The translations under genes were made by a program, and so were the position numbers. Positions 1 to 9,360 of a DNA stretch of 64,000 nt are shown here, one piece after another (the stretch's first letter is position 1; each line of letters begins with the position of its first letter). The stretch is from Myxococcota bacterium (GTDB lineage: Bacteria; Myxococcota_A; UBA796; JAFGLY01), in the NCBI GenBank assembly GCA_024276675.1, contig JAJRWT010000064.1, positions 53,515 to 117,514 on the forward strand. Direction: 5' to 3'. The notes below the pieces were generated by a model. That model did not search any database. It worked only from the letters and a program-made list of their open reading frames with translations, and had not been told where the DNA came from.

Positions 1-1510
1 TGAGGGCGCCTCCCGCCGTGAAGTGCGCCTGGATGCGCTGGGCCAGGAGTACCCGGAACTGCTGGTTGTCCAGGAGTGAGCGGTACAAACTGGCAGGTGA
101 ATCCGCGGAGTCAACGGATGTGATGTCCTGGTCCAGCTCTCGGAAGATGTTCTCGGCGTCCCAACTGAAGAACATGAAACCGGCGCCGTCCCTGTGCTCC
201 CGGGCCGCGTACCAGTTGTTGCCGGGCCAGTCGTTGTTGCCCAGAAAGAAGTTCAGGATCATGTAGTCGGCCAGGTTTTCTACATCCAGGTACTGCTGGA
301 TCCGTTGGTATGCTTCGTCGCTTGCCAGCCCGGCCCCGGCTATTTGCATCATTTTGTCCCAGGCCTTTCGGTCTCCTTCGACGGCCTCGCCCACGACCAG
401 GACGTCCCAGTCTTCGTCCTGGCTGCCCTGGTCCAGGTAGGAGACCATGAACGAGGCGTCGGGACGTTCATGGAGTATGTAGACACCCCAGTAGAGTCCG
501 TTCAGGTACAGGTGTACGTGCCGGCCGTGACAGGATGGCTGGCCCATGGCGAGTTGGGATTCCCTGGCGAACTGATCGCGGAGGTAGAGGGCGTTGCCTC
601 GCTGGGAGGAGTACATGTGAATCCATGAGAGGTTGTAGCGAGCCCGAAGAACGAGGGTGTCGAAGCAGGAGACATCACCGTCGTCGAACAGGGGATAGCA
701 CATCCTGGAGGGGCCGTAGATCGACTTGAACAGCAGGCGGAAGGATTTCTTGGGGGACTTGTAGGGGTAACGGCTGGCCCCGCCGTGTATGCGAACACCG
801 GCGTTCAACTGGTGGCTTTCACTGCCGTCCACGGGGATCCACTCCAGGGAGACGGGCCGTTCCCACTCTGGGCCTTCTTCGAGGGGCCATTCGTAGATGC
901 CGTCGGCACCGAAGAGGTCCCAGGGGTCCATGACCAGGGACAGGCTGGGAAGTGCGGCCAGGGCACGGGGGACGAGATCCTCGTCCAGCGGATTGCCGGT
1001 GATCTCAGGGTCCATCTCGTAGTCGGCGGGAAAGCCTCCGGTGGGTTCATCCGCCCACCACCAGGTGGGGTAGTCCGGGGGGGCGCCCTGGTCCGGCACC
1101 AGTTGGGGGAAGATGAAGCTGTGGGTCACGGGGTCGGTGCATGTTCCCGGCGAGAGGCATATCGTGGCCGATACCGTGGTGGTGGTCGTGATGGAGATGG
1201 GATCGTCCGGGTGCTGGCCGCCATCCCCACGGGGATCGGTTCCGTCGGTGGTCACCAGCACCACGGCTCCGGCCAGGGGGCTGGTCACCGAGAGAGAGAA
1301 GGGTTCGTAGAAGAGACCCCTCTGGACGGAAAATACCGGGCTCGGCGAGGCCAGCCGCTCCGGGGAAAGGGCCCCGCCCTGGGAGGTGTCGGCGATGAAC
1401 GGGGTGGCGGAGTCCCGGGGAGCGGGCTCTGCGCTGTCCAGGGCGGGGAGCACGGCCTGATCCGGCGAATATGGGGCGTTGGAGGGGCAACCCGGCCACA
1501 GGGGCAGCAT
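1..1510 (-). CDS. CotH-kinase-family secreted lipoprotein (3' end cut by window edge)
   Basis: The minus-strand frame is open from the window edge to about 1510. An early region (about residues 60-150) has the Ser/Thr-rich pattern of a chitobiase C-terminal-like domain. It is followed by a CotH-type kinase core, with motifs such as ADYMILNFF, NNDWPGNNWY and FSWDAEN near 170-280. CotH proteins are atypical secreted kinases that phosphorylate surface proteins; the target here is unknown. The start is unresolved. ATG 1510 would leave only seven residues before the Cys of LPLWPGC, yet the frame continues upstream with an Arg-rich and hydrophobic stretch typical of a lipoprotein signal. A non-ATG start further upstream (CTG near 1564 or GTG 1657) is therefore possible. 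The gene diverges from the metalloprotease at 1701. The C-terminus is outside the window. Confidence 0.8.
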   Translation of the reverse strand, partial: MLPLWPGCPSNAPYSPDQAVLPALDSAEPAPRDSATPFIADTSQGGALSPERLASPSPVFSVQRGLFYEPFSLSVTSPLAGAVVLVTTDGTDPRGDGGQHPDDPISITTTTTVSATICLSPGTCTDPVTHSFIFPQLVPDQGAPPDYPTWWWADEPTGGFPADYEMDPEITGNPLDEDLVPRALAALPSLSLVMDPWDLFGADGIYEWPLEEGPEWERPVSLEWIPVDGSESHQLNAGVRIHGGASRYPYKSPKKSFRLLFKSIYGPSRMCYPLFDDGDVSCFDTLVLRARYNLSWIHMYSSQRGNALYLRDQFARESQLAMGQPSCHGRHVHLYLNGLYWGVYILHERPDASFMVSYLDQGSQDEDWDVLVVGEAVEGDRKAWDKMMQIAGAGLASDEAYQRIQQYLDVENLADYMILNFFLGNNDWPGNNWYAAREHRDGAGFMFFSWDAENIFRELDQDITSVDSADSPASLYRSLLDNQQFRVLLAQRIQAHFTAGGAL

Positions 1511-1700
1511 GATGGGGACAAGAGCCCGGAGGAGGAGAGCCCGGCGGGATGGGGCCCTGGACAGGTGTGATGGCCCACGGAGTTCCGGCGCTGAACAGGG
1601 GAGGTGGAAAATACCATGAGCCCGCTCCGCCCCTGGGCGGATATATTCCTGGTTCACAGGATTCTGTCTCTTGGACAACCAGTTTTTCACGGCGACTCCC

Positions 1701-4022
1701 ATGTATTCAATAGCATCTTTCGCGCTCCTGTTGCTCTCCTTCTCCACTGGATGGGCGTCCTCGGGCTCCAGCCCGGCCCACATGGCAGCGGCCATGGACC
1801 GACTGGAATCCAGCAGTCCCCGCCCGCTGGTGGTTCTCGTGGATCCGGTCGACGGCGTCCCGTCGCTGTTGCGTGGCTTCGAAGCCGGCCCCTGGCAGGG
1901 TGTGCCCGGCACTGTGGCCATGTCCTTCCTGGAGGACTACGGCGAAGCCCTGGGCCTGCGGCCGGAAGGAAGCTCCTGGGAGCCGGTTGCCACCAGGGGC
2001 GTTGGCGACCACTGGCTGGTTCGTCTTCGCCAGACCTACCTGGGTGTACCGGTGCTGGGGGCGCAGGTGGTGCTGAAGGTGGACCCGCGGGGCCTGGTCA
2101 CCATGGTGGCGGGGAAACCGAAAATGCTCCGTGGTCATCTGCCCCCGCTCAACATTTCGGCGGAACAGGCATCCAGCATCGCCGTGGGCTCCATCTACGG
2201 CGAACCCGTGGCCGAGCCGGAGCCGGAGCTGCTGCTCAGCACCGACCCGTGGACCATTTCCCTGATCTACCAGGCGATGATCTACACCAGGAACCCGGTG
2301 CGGGCCTGGCGGGTCAGGGTGGATGCCTCCACGGGCCGGGTCCTGGACTTCACCGATACAAGGAACCTGGCCCGGGGGCAGGCATACGAACACAACCCCG
2401 TCAACTCCCAACTGGTGGACGTGGAGTTGGAAGGCCTCCCCCTGGACGCCGCGGAACTCATCGGCGACGACATCACCGTACAGAGCGTGGTGTTCGACGC
2501 CTTCGGCAACCAGGACTACCAGCACCTGGCCCAGGCCGACGAACAGTGGGACTTCTACTACGAACCCGACGACACCGACCAGATCTGTACGGATCCCTTC
2601 GTCGAGGTCAACACCTACTACCACGTCGCTTCCATCCACGACTACTTCCAGCAGGTCCATGGGCACGAGTACACGGGCCACTACGACATCCTCACCAATT
2701 ACCAGGAAAGTCCCGAAGAACCCTACGACAACGCCTACTCCGCCGCCGGCTACAACGGCGGCTACATCATCGCCCTGGGCCAGGGCATCGTGGACACCGG
2801 CTACGACAGCGACGTCATCCACCACGAGTTCGGCCACTCCATCATCGACGACCTGACCGACGTGACCTCGGCCCTCTCCTACCCCCTGGGCTTCGACGAG
2901 TACGGCTTCAACGTGTCGCCGCACGCCATGAACGAGGGCATGGCGGACTACTGGTCATCCACCTTCAACGGCGACTCCCACTCGGCGGAATACTTCGGAA
3001 GCGCCTTCGGTCTCTCCTGCTTGCGCGAGCTGGACAACGACTACACCTGCCCCGAGGACATCTACGGCGAACCCCACTGGGACGGGCAGATCATAGGGGG
3101 CACGACCTGGGAGATCCACGAACTCATCGGTGCCCAGGCTGCCGATGAGCTGTTCTACGCGGCCCTGGGGCTCATGGCGCCGGCGCCTTCGTTCAAGGAC
3201 ATGGCCGAAGCCGTGCGCGAGGCCGCCGACGACATGTCGGACGCCGGCAGTCTCACCCTGGAGCAGTTGGACGGAATCGACCAGGTACTGGAACGTCGGG
3301 GCTGGGATCGCTGCGGGCGCTGGATCGAGATGGGCGACGGGCAGCCGGAACAGGGCACATGGCTCGGAGCCGACCTGGTTTCCGATTACCTGGGCGCCAG
3401 TGTCTGCGACCTGGGCAGGGCATTCGGCATCCTGTTTCCGCTGCCTTTCCAGTACAGCTTCACTACCCCACCCGCGTCCGAAGGCGCGCCGGAATCCCTG
3501 GAGATCCACCTGGAGCTGACCCCATACGGCGGAGGCAGCTTTGCCGACGAGGACCTTCAGTTCTCCATCTACATCCGCCGCGGCCAACCCGTCACCTTTT
3601 CCGTGGCCAACCTGAACCAATGGCTGAGCTACGACTACGCCTACAACGACGGGGTCCAGGATTTCGATCTGGCCTTCGACTTCGACGATGAACCCGACCC
3701 CCTGCTGATACCGGCCGGGGACGAGCAGCTCCCCCTGGAACCCGGTACCACGTATTACCTGGACGTGGCGGGCATGAACTGTGTGACCACCGAGTTTTCC
3801 CTCACGGCCAACCTGCTGTTGAGCGAACCCGAAGGCGATGCGGCCGAGGCATCTTCCGGGGGCTGCGGCTGCACCACGATCTCCAGCGGCGCATCCCACC
3901 GCGGGGCCGCCGTGGTCATGGTCCTGCTGCTGGGACCGGCTCTGCGGGGCCGGCGCAAGAGCAGCCGCCGGGCCCCCTGTGGCGCCCCTCCCCTGACAAC
4001 CACGACCCGAGCAATCCAATGA
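1701..4022 (+). CDS. Fungalysin-like (M36/M4-type) secreted zinc metalloprotease with MYXO-CTERM tail
   Basis: Secreted gluzincin protease. After a signal peptide (hydrophobic run FALLLLSF) comes an FTP-like propeptide region, including a stretch on replacing and reshaping bound product near residues 80-230. The catalytic part carries HHEFGH with the downstream glutamate in NEGMADYW, the HExxH...E zinc site of M36/M4 peptidases. After a C-terminal beta-rich region the protein ends in GCGC, a hydrophobic helix and an Arg-rich end, the MYXO-CTERM sorting signal. I chose ATG 1701 because it places the signal peptide at the N-terminus; the frame is open from a TTG at 1671. The stop overlaps the next start as ATGA, suggesting translational coupling to the deoxynucleoside kinase, an odd partner for an exoprotease. 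Confidence 0.88.
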   Translation: MYSIASFALLLLSFSTGWASSGSSPAHMAAAMDRLESSSPRPLVVLVDPVDGVPSLLRGFEAGPWQGVPGTVAMSFLEDYGEALGLRPEGSSWEPVATRGVGDHWLVRLRQTYLGVPVLGAQVVLKVDPRGLVTMVAGKPKMLRGHLPPLNISAEQASSIAVGSIYGEPVAEPEPELLLSTDPWTISLIYQAMIYTRNPVRAWRVRVDASTGRVLDFTDTRNLARGQAYEHNPVNSQLVDVELEGLPLDAAELIGDDITVQSVVFDAFGNQDYQHLAQADEQWDFYYEPDDTDQICTDPFVEVNTYYHVASIHDYFQQVHGHEYTGHYDILTNYQESPEEPYDNAYSAAGYNGGYIIALGQGIVDTGYDSDVIHHEFGHSIIDDLTDVTSALSYPLGFDEYGFNVSPHAMNEGMADYWSSTFNGDSHSAEYFGSAFGLSCLRELDNDYTCPEDIYGEPHWDGQIIGGTTWEIHELIGAQAADELFYAALGLMAPAPSFKDMAEAVREAADDMSDAGSLTLEQLDGIDQVLERRGWDRCGRWIEMGDGQPEQGTWLGADLVSDYLGASVCDLGRAFGILFPLPFQYSFTTPPASEGAPESLEIHLELTPYGGGSFADEDLQFSIYIRRGQPVTFSVANLNQWLSYDYAYNDGVQDFDLAFDFDDEPDPLLIPAGDEQLPLEPGTTYYLDVAGMNCVTTEFSLTANLLLSEPEGDAAEASSGGCGCTTISSGASHRGAAVVMVLLLGPALRGRRKSSRRAPCGAPPLTTTTRAIQ

Positions 4023-4699
4023 CACAGATACACCCCGACACCAATGTCCCGGTCCTGGAAGAACTGTTCATCGGTATCGCAGGGCTCATCGGTGCCGGCA
4101 AGAGCACCCTGGCCACGGCCCTGGGCCAGCACCTGGGACTGCCCGTGTATTACGAGCCCGTGCAGGAAAACGAGTACCTGGAAGACTTCTACCGCGACAC
4201 ACGGACCTACGCCTTCGCCACGCAGATATACCTGCTCAACCGTCGATTCCAGCAACACCAGGAGATCATCTGGCGGGGTGGCGGCGGCGTACAGGATCGC
4301 ACCATCTACGAAGACTCGGTCTTCGCCAAGACCCTGGTGCAGCAAGGCCTCATGGACCAACGGGACTACCGCACCTACCTGCAGCTCTTTCGCCACATGT
4401 CCAACTTCATGTGCAGGCCCAACCTGATAGTGTTCCTGGACATATCGCCCCAGACATCCATGGAGCGGGTCAGGCAACGCAGCCGCGACGTGGAGTCCGG
4501 TATCAGCATCGAGTACCTCAGGGCACTACACAAGGAGTACCAGGCGTTCATCTCGGAGATCTCGCGGCTCATCCCCGTGATCCGCGTGTCATGGGAGCAG
4601 TACCATGACGTGGAAGAGATGGCATCGGTCATCGAGCGCGAGTACGTGAAGGGCTCCTTCGTGCGCGATGTCCAGTGGACCCCCACGCGCGCAATCTGA
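4019..4699 (+). CDS. Deoxynucleoside kinase
   Basis: Phosphorylates deoxynucleosides in the salvage pathway, in the cytoplasm. The 226-residue length and motif order fit the dNK/dGK-dAK family: P-loop GLIGAGKST near residue 20, a Glu in YYEPVQEN, the DRT-YED (DRS-like) motif near 90-97, and an Arg-rich LID region RVRQRSRD near 150. Which base is preferred (purine or pyrimidine) cannot be told by eye. The start codon overlaps the stop of the metalloprotease gene by 4 bp. The next gene, an HD-domain phosphohydrolase, begins 24 bp downstream. A nucleoside kinase beside a putative nucleotide-acting HD enzyme suggests a small nucleotide-salvage unit. Confidence 0.9.
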   Translation: MTQIHPDTNVPVLEELFIGIAGLIGAGKSTLATALGQHLGLPVYYEPVQENEYLEDFYRDTRTYAFATQIYLLNRRFQQHQEIIWRGGGGVQDRTIYEDSVFAKTLVQQGLMDQRDYRTYLQLFRHMSNFMCRPNLIVFLDISPQTSMERVRQRSRDVESGISIEYLRALHKEYQAFISEISRLIPVIRVSWEQYHDVEEMASVIEREYVKGSFVRDVQWTPTRAI

Positions 4700-4723
4700 A
4701 TCCCGACACCAGGAAGGACCAAG

Positions 4724-5245
4724 GTGAGCTGGATCGAAACCTACACCGGACGACGTTTCTGGCCCCTGGCCCCCGACTCCACCGAGATCGACATACGCGA
4801 CATCGCCCACTCCCTGAGTCTGCTCTGTCGCTTCAACGGCCACTGCCGGGAATTCTACTCGGTGGCGGAACACTCGTGCCGGGTGTCCGCCATCGTCCCC
4901 CGCGAACACGCGCTGTGGGGACTGCTTCACGATGCAGCCGAGGCCTACATTTCGGATCTGCCCCGACCCCTGAAGGAACAGATGCCCGCCTTCAACCGCT
5001 ACGAGGATCGGCTTCTGGCCGTCATCATGGAGCGCTTCGGGCTGGACATGCCCATGCCTCCGGAAGTGAAACGAGCAGACGACATCCTCTTGTCCACCGA
5101 GCTGCGTGATCTCATGCAGCCCATGAAAAACACAGCGCCACCGCCACTGGAACCCCTGGCGGAGAGGATAACCCCCATTCCCCCCCGCCATGCCGAAGAC
5201 CTGTTCCTGGAGCGTTTCCGGTACTTGACGGATTCGGCAATATGA
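4724..5245 (+). CDS. HD-domain phosphohydrolase (YfbR-like)
   Basis: A 173-residue HD-superfamily hydrolase. The metal-binding signature is visible: His in VAEHS near residue 47, LHDAAE (HD pair) near 70, and the conserved DIRDIAHSLS and RFNGHCREFYSVAEHS segments that recur in small phage and bacterial phosphohydrolases related to 5'-deoxynucleotidase YfbR. It likely dephosphorylates a nucleotide, but the substrate is not shown by sequence. I chose the GTG at 4724, which begins M-S-W-I-E; homologues usually start with a short lead into the FWPL motif. It follows the deoxynucleoside kinase closely and is probably in the same transcript. No signal peptide is visible, so it is cytoplasmic. Confidence 0.82.
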   Translation: MSWIETYTGRRFWPLAPDSTEIDIRDIAHSLSLLCRFNGHCREFYSVAEHSCRVSAIVPREHALWGLLHDAAEAYISDLPRPLKEQMPAFNRYEDRLLAVIMERFGLDMPMPPEVKRADDILLSTELRDLMQPMKNTAPPPLEPLAERITPIPPRHAEDLFLERFRYLTDSAI

Positions 5246-5392
5246 CCCCATCCAAAGGCTCGAGGCGAGACCGTCCGGTCCTGGGGCTTGGGTTCATGGC
5301 ACCTGAGATGCTACGCTTGACGCCTGCTCCAAGGATCCATCCTCCGAAAACGGCAACTACTTGAACGCCCATCCACAAAGGGGCTCCACACC

Positions 5393-6997
5393 GTGTCGAT
5401 TCTTTTCATGCTTTCACTGCTGGCCAGCGCCGGGGCCCAGGACTCCGTCCTGCTATCAGCCTTCGAGGGCAGCGACCTGGTCACCCAGAGTGTCGCGGCG
5501 CGCATTCCAGTGATCCTTGCCCATGAACTGGAGGGGCGCGACGACCTGGACATCATCACCCTGGAAGACATCCACCAGGTGGGCGGATGGAGCGCCGAAA
5601 TATACATGGCCAGTTGCCCAAGGGGCCAGTATCCGGGCTGCAGCCTGGTGGTGGCCCAAAGCGGTGGCGCCCACTACGCCGTCACCGGCATGGTGCGCCC
5701 CGCCGAGGCATCCGAGGCCCAGGCAGCCGACGAAAGCCAGCCTCCCGAATCCCCTGCGAAGAGGGGCGATTCCCTGGCCGTGCAGGCTTCCCCACTGCCT
5801 GAGACCACGCCCCTGATCCAGGCCGAGGTGGAGATCTACCTGCTGGATGTCACCGGAGAAAAAGACCCGGTGGACCTGGTTTTCCACTACGAGGCAAGCG
5901 ACGAGGCCACCTTCACCCACGATGTGCTTTTCCTCCTGGACGAACTCATCAGCGGAGAAGTGGGCCAGGTGATCGACATCCGCAAGGAGCCTGAGCAGCC
6001 CCGTGACGACGGTGAACTGCAGGCCAGGATCAAGGAGTTGGAAGAGCTGGAACAGGAGATGGGCGTGGTGGAGAACCAGCCGGGCGGTGAACAGAGTGGT
6101 CCCTATCGCGAACACAGGGCCCGCTACTCCCTGGACCGGGTTGTCACCATGGAAGACCAACCCTGGGAAGACATGGGACTGACGCCACGCGAGTACACCC
6201 AGTGGTGGAACAGCGGTTGGGACATCATCACCTGGCGGGAGATGAACGACGGCCGGTTGGGGCGGTTCCTGCTCCGGCCGCTGCTGGGAGCCACCTTCGG
6301 CTTCTCGGCGGAGCGCTACCACGCCCGCTATGCCCTGGAGCCCCTCAAGCTCACGGTGCAGGAGGTCTACGCCGTCCAATCCCTGGAGGCCGGTTTCGGA
6401 CCAAGCCTGGGGCTCTCCGGCGGCTACGGTCTGTCCTCCAGAACGGAGATGGAGTTCGCCGTCATGCTGGAAGGGGGAAGCTACGATACCGACATCGACC
6501 AGGAGATCTACCACTCCGAGGTGGACAGCATCGTGAGCGAAACCTCGTATACCAACATGCTGAAGGTCCTCCTGGGTGTTCGCTACAGTCCACTCACCGG
6601 CCTCACCTGGCGCCCCATCGCAGGCGCCGGGCTCGTCTATGCTCGGGGAACGAAGGTAACTGCCCACGTGGACCTGCCACGCCCCGAGTTGCCGGTGCTC
6701 AACGCCCCCAACCTGCTGGCCGCCAGGCTCATGGGTGGAATGGAGTCCCGGATCACCCGTTCCATGGATTTCTTTCTGCAAGTGCCGCTAGACGTGATTG
6801 TTCTGGGCGGCGCCGCGCAGGTCCACGACGAAGGCGCCCGATACCTGGAGAACAAGGAAGATCCCCCCTACGCCTTCCCCCTGGCCGCGGCGCTCCAGGC
6901 GGGTTTGCAGTTCCGGCTGGGTGCCACGCCGGCCGGCCAGCCCTACGGGCAGAAGAACACCAGCGCCGAAGACGAGCTAATGTTGGACGACTATTGA
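5393..6997 (+). CDS. Predicted outer-membrane protein of unknown function
   Basis: I do not recognise a family. A GTG start gives a hydrophobic signal peptide ending near SAGAQ (residues 1-17). A periplasmic-looking domain of about 200 residues follows, then a Glu-rich segment (about 205-225, ELEELEQEMG) that could be coiled coil. The last 250 residues alternate short hydrophobic and aromatic strands with Gly-rich turns (GFGPSLGLSGGYG, VLLGVRYSPLTG, AALQAGLQFRLGA) as in a beta-barrel. The function may be outer-membrane anchoring or sensing; this is inference. It stands alone between an HD phosphohydrolase and a convergent lamin-tail gene. Confidence 0.65.
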   Translation: MSILFMLSLLASAGAQDSVLLSAFEGSDLVTQSVAARIPVILAHELEGRDDLDIITLEDIHQVGGWSAEIYMASCPRGQYPGCSLVVAQSGGAHYAVTGMVRPAEASEAQAADESQPPESPAKRGDSLAVQASPLPETTPLIQAEVEIYLLDVTGEKDPVDLVFHYEASDEATFTHDVLFLLDELISGEVGQVIDIRKEPEQPRDDGELQARIKELEELEQEMGVVENQPGGEQSGPYREHRARYSLDRVVTMEDQPWEDMGLTPREYTQWWNSGWDIITWREMNDGRLGRFLLRPLLGATFGFSAERYHARYALEPLKLTVQEVYAVQSLEAGFGPSLGLSGGYGLSSRTEMEFAVMLEGGSYDTDIDQEIYHSEVDSIVSETSYTNMLKVLLGVRYSPLTGLTWRPIAGAGLVYARGTKVTAHVDLPRPELPVLNAPNLLAARLMGGMESRITRSMDFFLQVPLDVIVLGGAAQVHDEGARYLENKEDPPYAFPLAAALQAGLQFRLGATPAGQPYGQKNTSAEDELMLDDY

Positions 6998-7025
6998 AAG
7001 TGACAGTCTGGCAGGCCCCGTGGCC

Positions 7026-7087
7026 GGCTGGAAGCCGGCCCCACGTGGTGCAGGATACCCACAAGGGGGCTGGAAGCCGGCCCCACG
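7026..7087. repeat. Two copies of a 20-bp extragenic repeat
   Basis: The 20-mer GGCTGGAAGCCGGCCCCACG occurs at 7026-7045 and again at 7068-7087 in the gap between two convergent genes. The core GGCTGGAAGCC / GGCCGGC is partly self-complementary and can fold. It looks like a short dispersed extragenic element rather than coding DNA. Confidence 0.6.
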
Positions 7088-7119
7088 ATATAGGGCTGTA
7101 CGGTGCTCTGGGCACCAAT

Positions 7120-9360
7120 TCAGGCTTGCCGTGACCTTGGCCGTCGAGAGAGCAACATGACCAGGCCCGCCAGGATGATCCCGGGTGAGCCCGCCGGGCC
7201 TCCGCCGGAGCAGCCTTCGCAACCCTGCTGCTTGCCGGCGGCGGTGTCGCCCTGCTCCGGGGAGTCGTCGCCGGAGCTGTCCCGTTCCTGGTCGGTGTCG
7301 GGGGAGGCGGGTGTGGCCGTGTCGGGCGTGGCGCTGTCCTGGGAGGAAACACAGTCGGGCGCGTTGGGTTCGCCCGGAGTGCCGTAGTCTCCGGAACCCG
7401 ATGCGCCGAAATCGTAGAGATCGTCCATGGGGGTGGCGGCCCAGTCGGCGGCGGCGTTGCTGCCCCCGCTGATCTCCAGGCCGGGACAAAGGTAGGTTGA
7501 CCTGCCCATCTCGTTGGGCCAGGGTGCCTCGTTGGCGTATTCCAGTTGGTCCACGGTCATGTCGCCCATCTTCAGCAAGATGGCGTCGTCCTCGAAGGAT
7601 TCCAGCGCGAAGTCGTAGTAGCTGTATTCGAAGTCCACGCGAGGCAGGTTGCCGTTGCTGGCGGGATCGTCGTCCACGGCAAAGATGGCGTACCCACCAG
7701 CCGGTATCACCACGTCGCGGTCGATAACGAATCCATTGCCGGCCTGGTCGCCTATTTCCCAGAAGTTGAGGTTGAGGTCCACTCCGCCGGCGTTGTAGAT
7801 CTCGAACCACTCGCCGTGCTCGGGGGTCACGACATAGGGGTCGTCCATGAACTCGGTAATGACGATGGAGCCCTCGGTCACCCAGTCCTCGTCCGCCAGG
7901 TAGTCGCAGTCGTTGTCCAGCAGATCCGCAAGCTCCGGATTTTCGGGGAAACGTTCGGGGTCGTCATCGTCGCAGTCACCGGTGCATATGTCCCAGCCGT
8001 CGGTGTCGTTGTCGTGACAACACAGGCCCTGTGGGTTCTCGGCGCCGGGGGTGCCGAAATCACCGCCACCACCGACACCGTAGGAGTAGGCGGCTTCCAT
8101 GGGGGTGTCGCACCAGGCGACGGGGTCGTCGTTGATGTCGGCGTCTATGAAGGCAGAGTCCAGGAACATGGAGGTACCCGTGGGCACGGACCAGTCCTGG
8201 TAGCTCAACTGGTCGATGATGGTGCCTCCCATTCCAACACTCAGAGAATCACCGCTGTTGTTGAGATGCACCCGGTCCCAGTCGAAAACCCAGGCCACGT
8301 TCGTCAGACCGCCGTTGGTGGCGGGATCAGCGTTGGCGGCCAGGACCACGTACCCGCCCGCGGGCACCACGACGCTGGATTCCACGGAGACGCTGCCGCC
8401 GCTATCGGTGAAGCTCCAGCCCTGGATGTCGATGTCTCTGTCGGTCACGTTGCAGATCTCGAACCACTCGCCGTCCTCGTCGCTCACCGAGGCCGGGTCG
8501 GGCATCATCTCGCAGATCACCAGGTCGCCCACGGCCACGAAGTCTTCGTCAACCAGGCCGTCGCAGTCGTTGTCCAGACCGTCGTCCAGCTCCGTGGCCA
8601 TGGGCCCCAGGTTCGGGTCGGTGTCGTCACAGTCGCCATCACAGGCCCCAATGCCGTCTCCGTCGAGATCGTCGCAGACCACGTCGAACAGTATGGCCAA
8701 GCCGTCGGACAGTGATTTGTCGGGTTCGCAGGAGTATTCCAGCGCTGTCTCCAGATCCCCCTGGATGCCGATGGTGGCTGCACCGCCCAGGGTGTACTCG
8801 GCGTCCGGGCCTTCCACCGATTCGTACTGAAACAAGATGGCGTTGGTGGTCTCTTCCAGGATGGCCTGGAAGGTGTAGTAGGTGTCGCTGCCGTAGTGGG
8901 GAACCTGGTTGTACTGGATCACCAGGCGCCGATCCGGAGCCGCACCCTGAACCTCCCAGTAGACGTCGTCGGCTTCGGCAGCATCGGCCTGGAGATCATC
9001 CCACATGGGCAGCGCCAGCGCGTCATCGCCTTCTCTGTTGTTGGCCGGAAGACAGTCGTTACGGTTGTAGATCTGGTTGTCGTCCCCGAACAGCAACGCG
9101 CCGTCGCCCACGGTGACCTGGCTGTAGCCCTGTCCGTAGAACCAGAACGTGAACGGCAGAGGGATTGCCACCTCGCCATCGTCGTCGATTCCCGTGGGAG
9201 TGCCGGTGGTGGATATGTCGGTCCAGTCATAGACGGGGCCGCCCGCTTCGTCGGAGTCCATGAATGTATAGCCAAAGTCGTCCGGACCTCCGCTGCGGGC
9301 ATGAGCCCCTGCCGACAGCATGAGGATGGAGACCATGATCCCATGTCTCGTTCGTTTCAT
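7120..9360 (-). CDS. Secreted protein with two lamin-tail domains and MYXO-CTERM tail
   Basis: A 746-residue secreted protein. Order: signal peptide (about 1-22), an N-terminal beta-sandwich-like region, and a DxDGDG / DCDDTDPN metal-binding motif near residue 240. Then come a first lamin-tail domain (starts VICEMMPDP, contains GEWFEICN and PAGGYVVLA), a second DCDDDDP motif, and a second lamin-tail domain (IVITEFMDDP, GEWFEIYN, PAGGYAIFA). A Ser/Thr/Asp-rich linker leads to CEGC, a hydrophobic helix and an Arg-rich end. The Asp-rich motifs should bind calcium. The tail marks it for cell-surface processing in the MYXO-CTERM pathway. Its ATG overlaps the stop of the arylsulfotransferase-like gene (ATGA), so the two are co-translated. 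The role is structural or adhesive by inference. Confidence 0.85.
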   Translation of the reverse strand: MKRTRHGIMVSILMLSAGAHARSGGPDDFGYTFMDSDEAGGPVYDWTDISTTGTPTGIDDDGEVAIPLPFTFWFYGQGYSQVTVGDGALLFGDDNQIYNRNDCLPANNREGDDALALPMWDDLQADAAEADDVYWEVQGAAPDRRLVIQYNQVPHYGSDTYYTFQAILEETTNAILFQYESVEGPDAEYTLGGAATIGIQGDLETALEYSCEPDKSLSDGLAILFDVVCDDLDGDGIGACDGDCDDTDPNLGPMATELDDGLDNDCDGLVDEDFVAVGDLVICEMMPDPASVSDEDGEWFEICNVTDRDIDIQGWSFTDSGGSVSVESSVVVPAGGYVVLAANADPATNGGLTNVAWVFDWDRVHLNNSGDSLSVGMGGTIIDQLSYQDWSVPTGTSMFLDSAFIDADINDDPVAWCDTPMEAAYSYGVGGGGDFGTPGAENPQGLCCHDNDTDGWDICTGDCDDDDPERFPENPELADLLDNDCDYLADEDWVTEGSIVITEFMDDPYVVTPEHGEWFEIYNAGGVDLNLNFWEIGDQAGNGFVIDRDVVIPAGGYAIFAVDDDPASNGNLPRVDFEYSYYDFALESFEDDAILLKMGDMTVDQLEYANEAPWPNEMGRSTYLCPGLEISGGSNAAADWAATPMDDLYDFGASGSGDYGTPGEPNAPDCVSSQDSATPDTATPASPDTDQERDSSGDDSPEQGDTAAGKQQGCEGCSGGGPAGSPGIILAGLVMLLSRRPRSRQA

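Noticed and set aside
1707..2924. 405-residue open frame antisense to the metalloprotease
   Set aside because: High-GC shadow of a gene with clear protease motifs; Val/Gly-rich with no recognisable fold.
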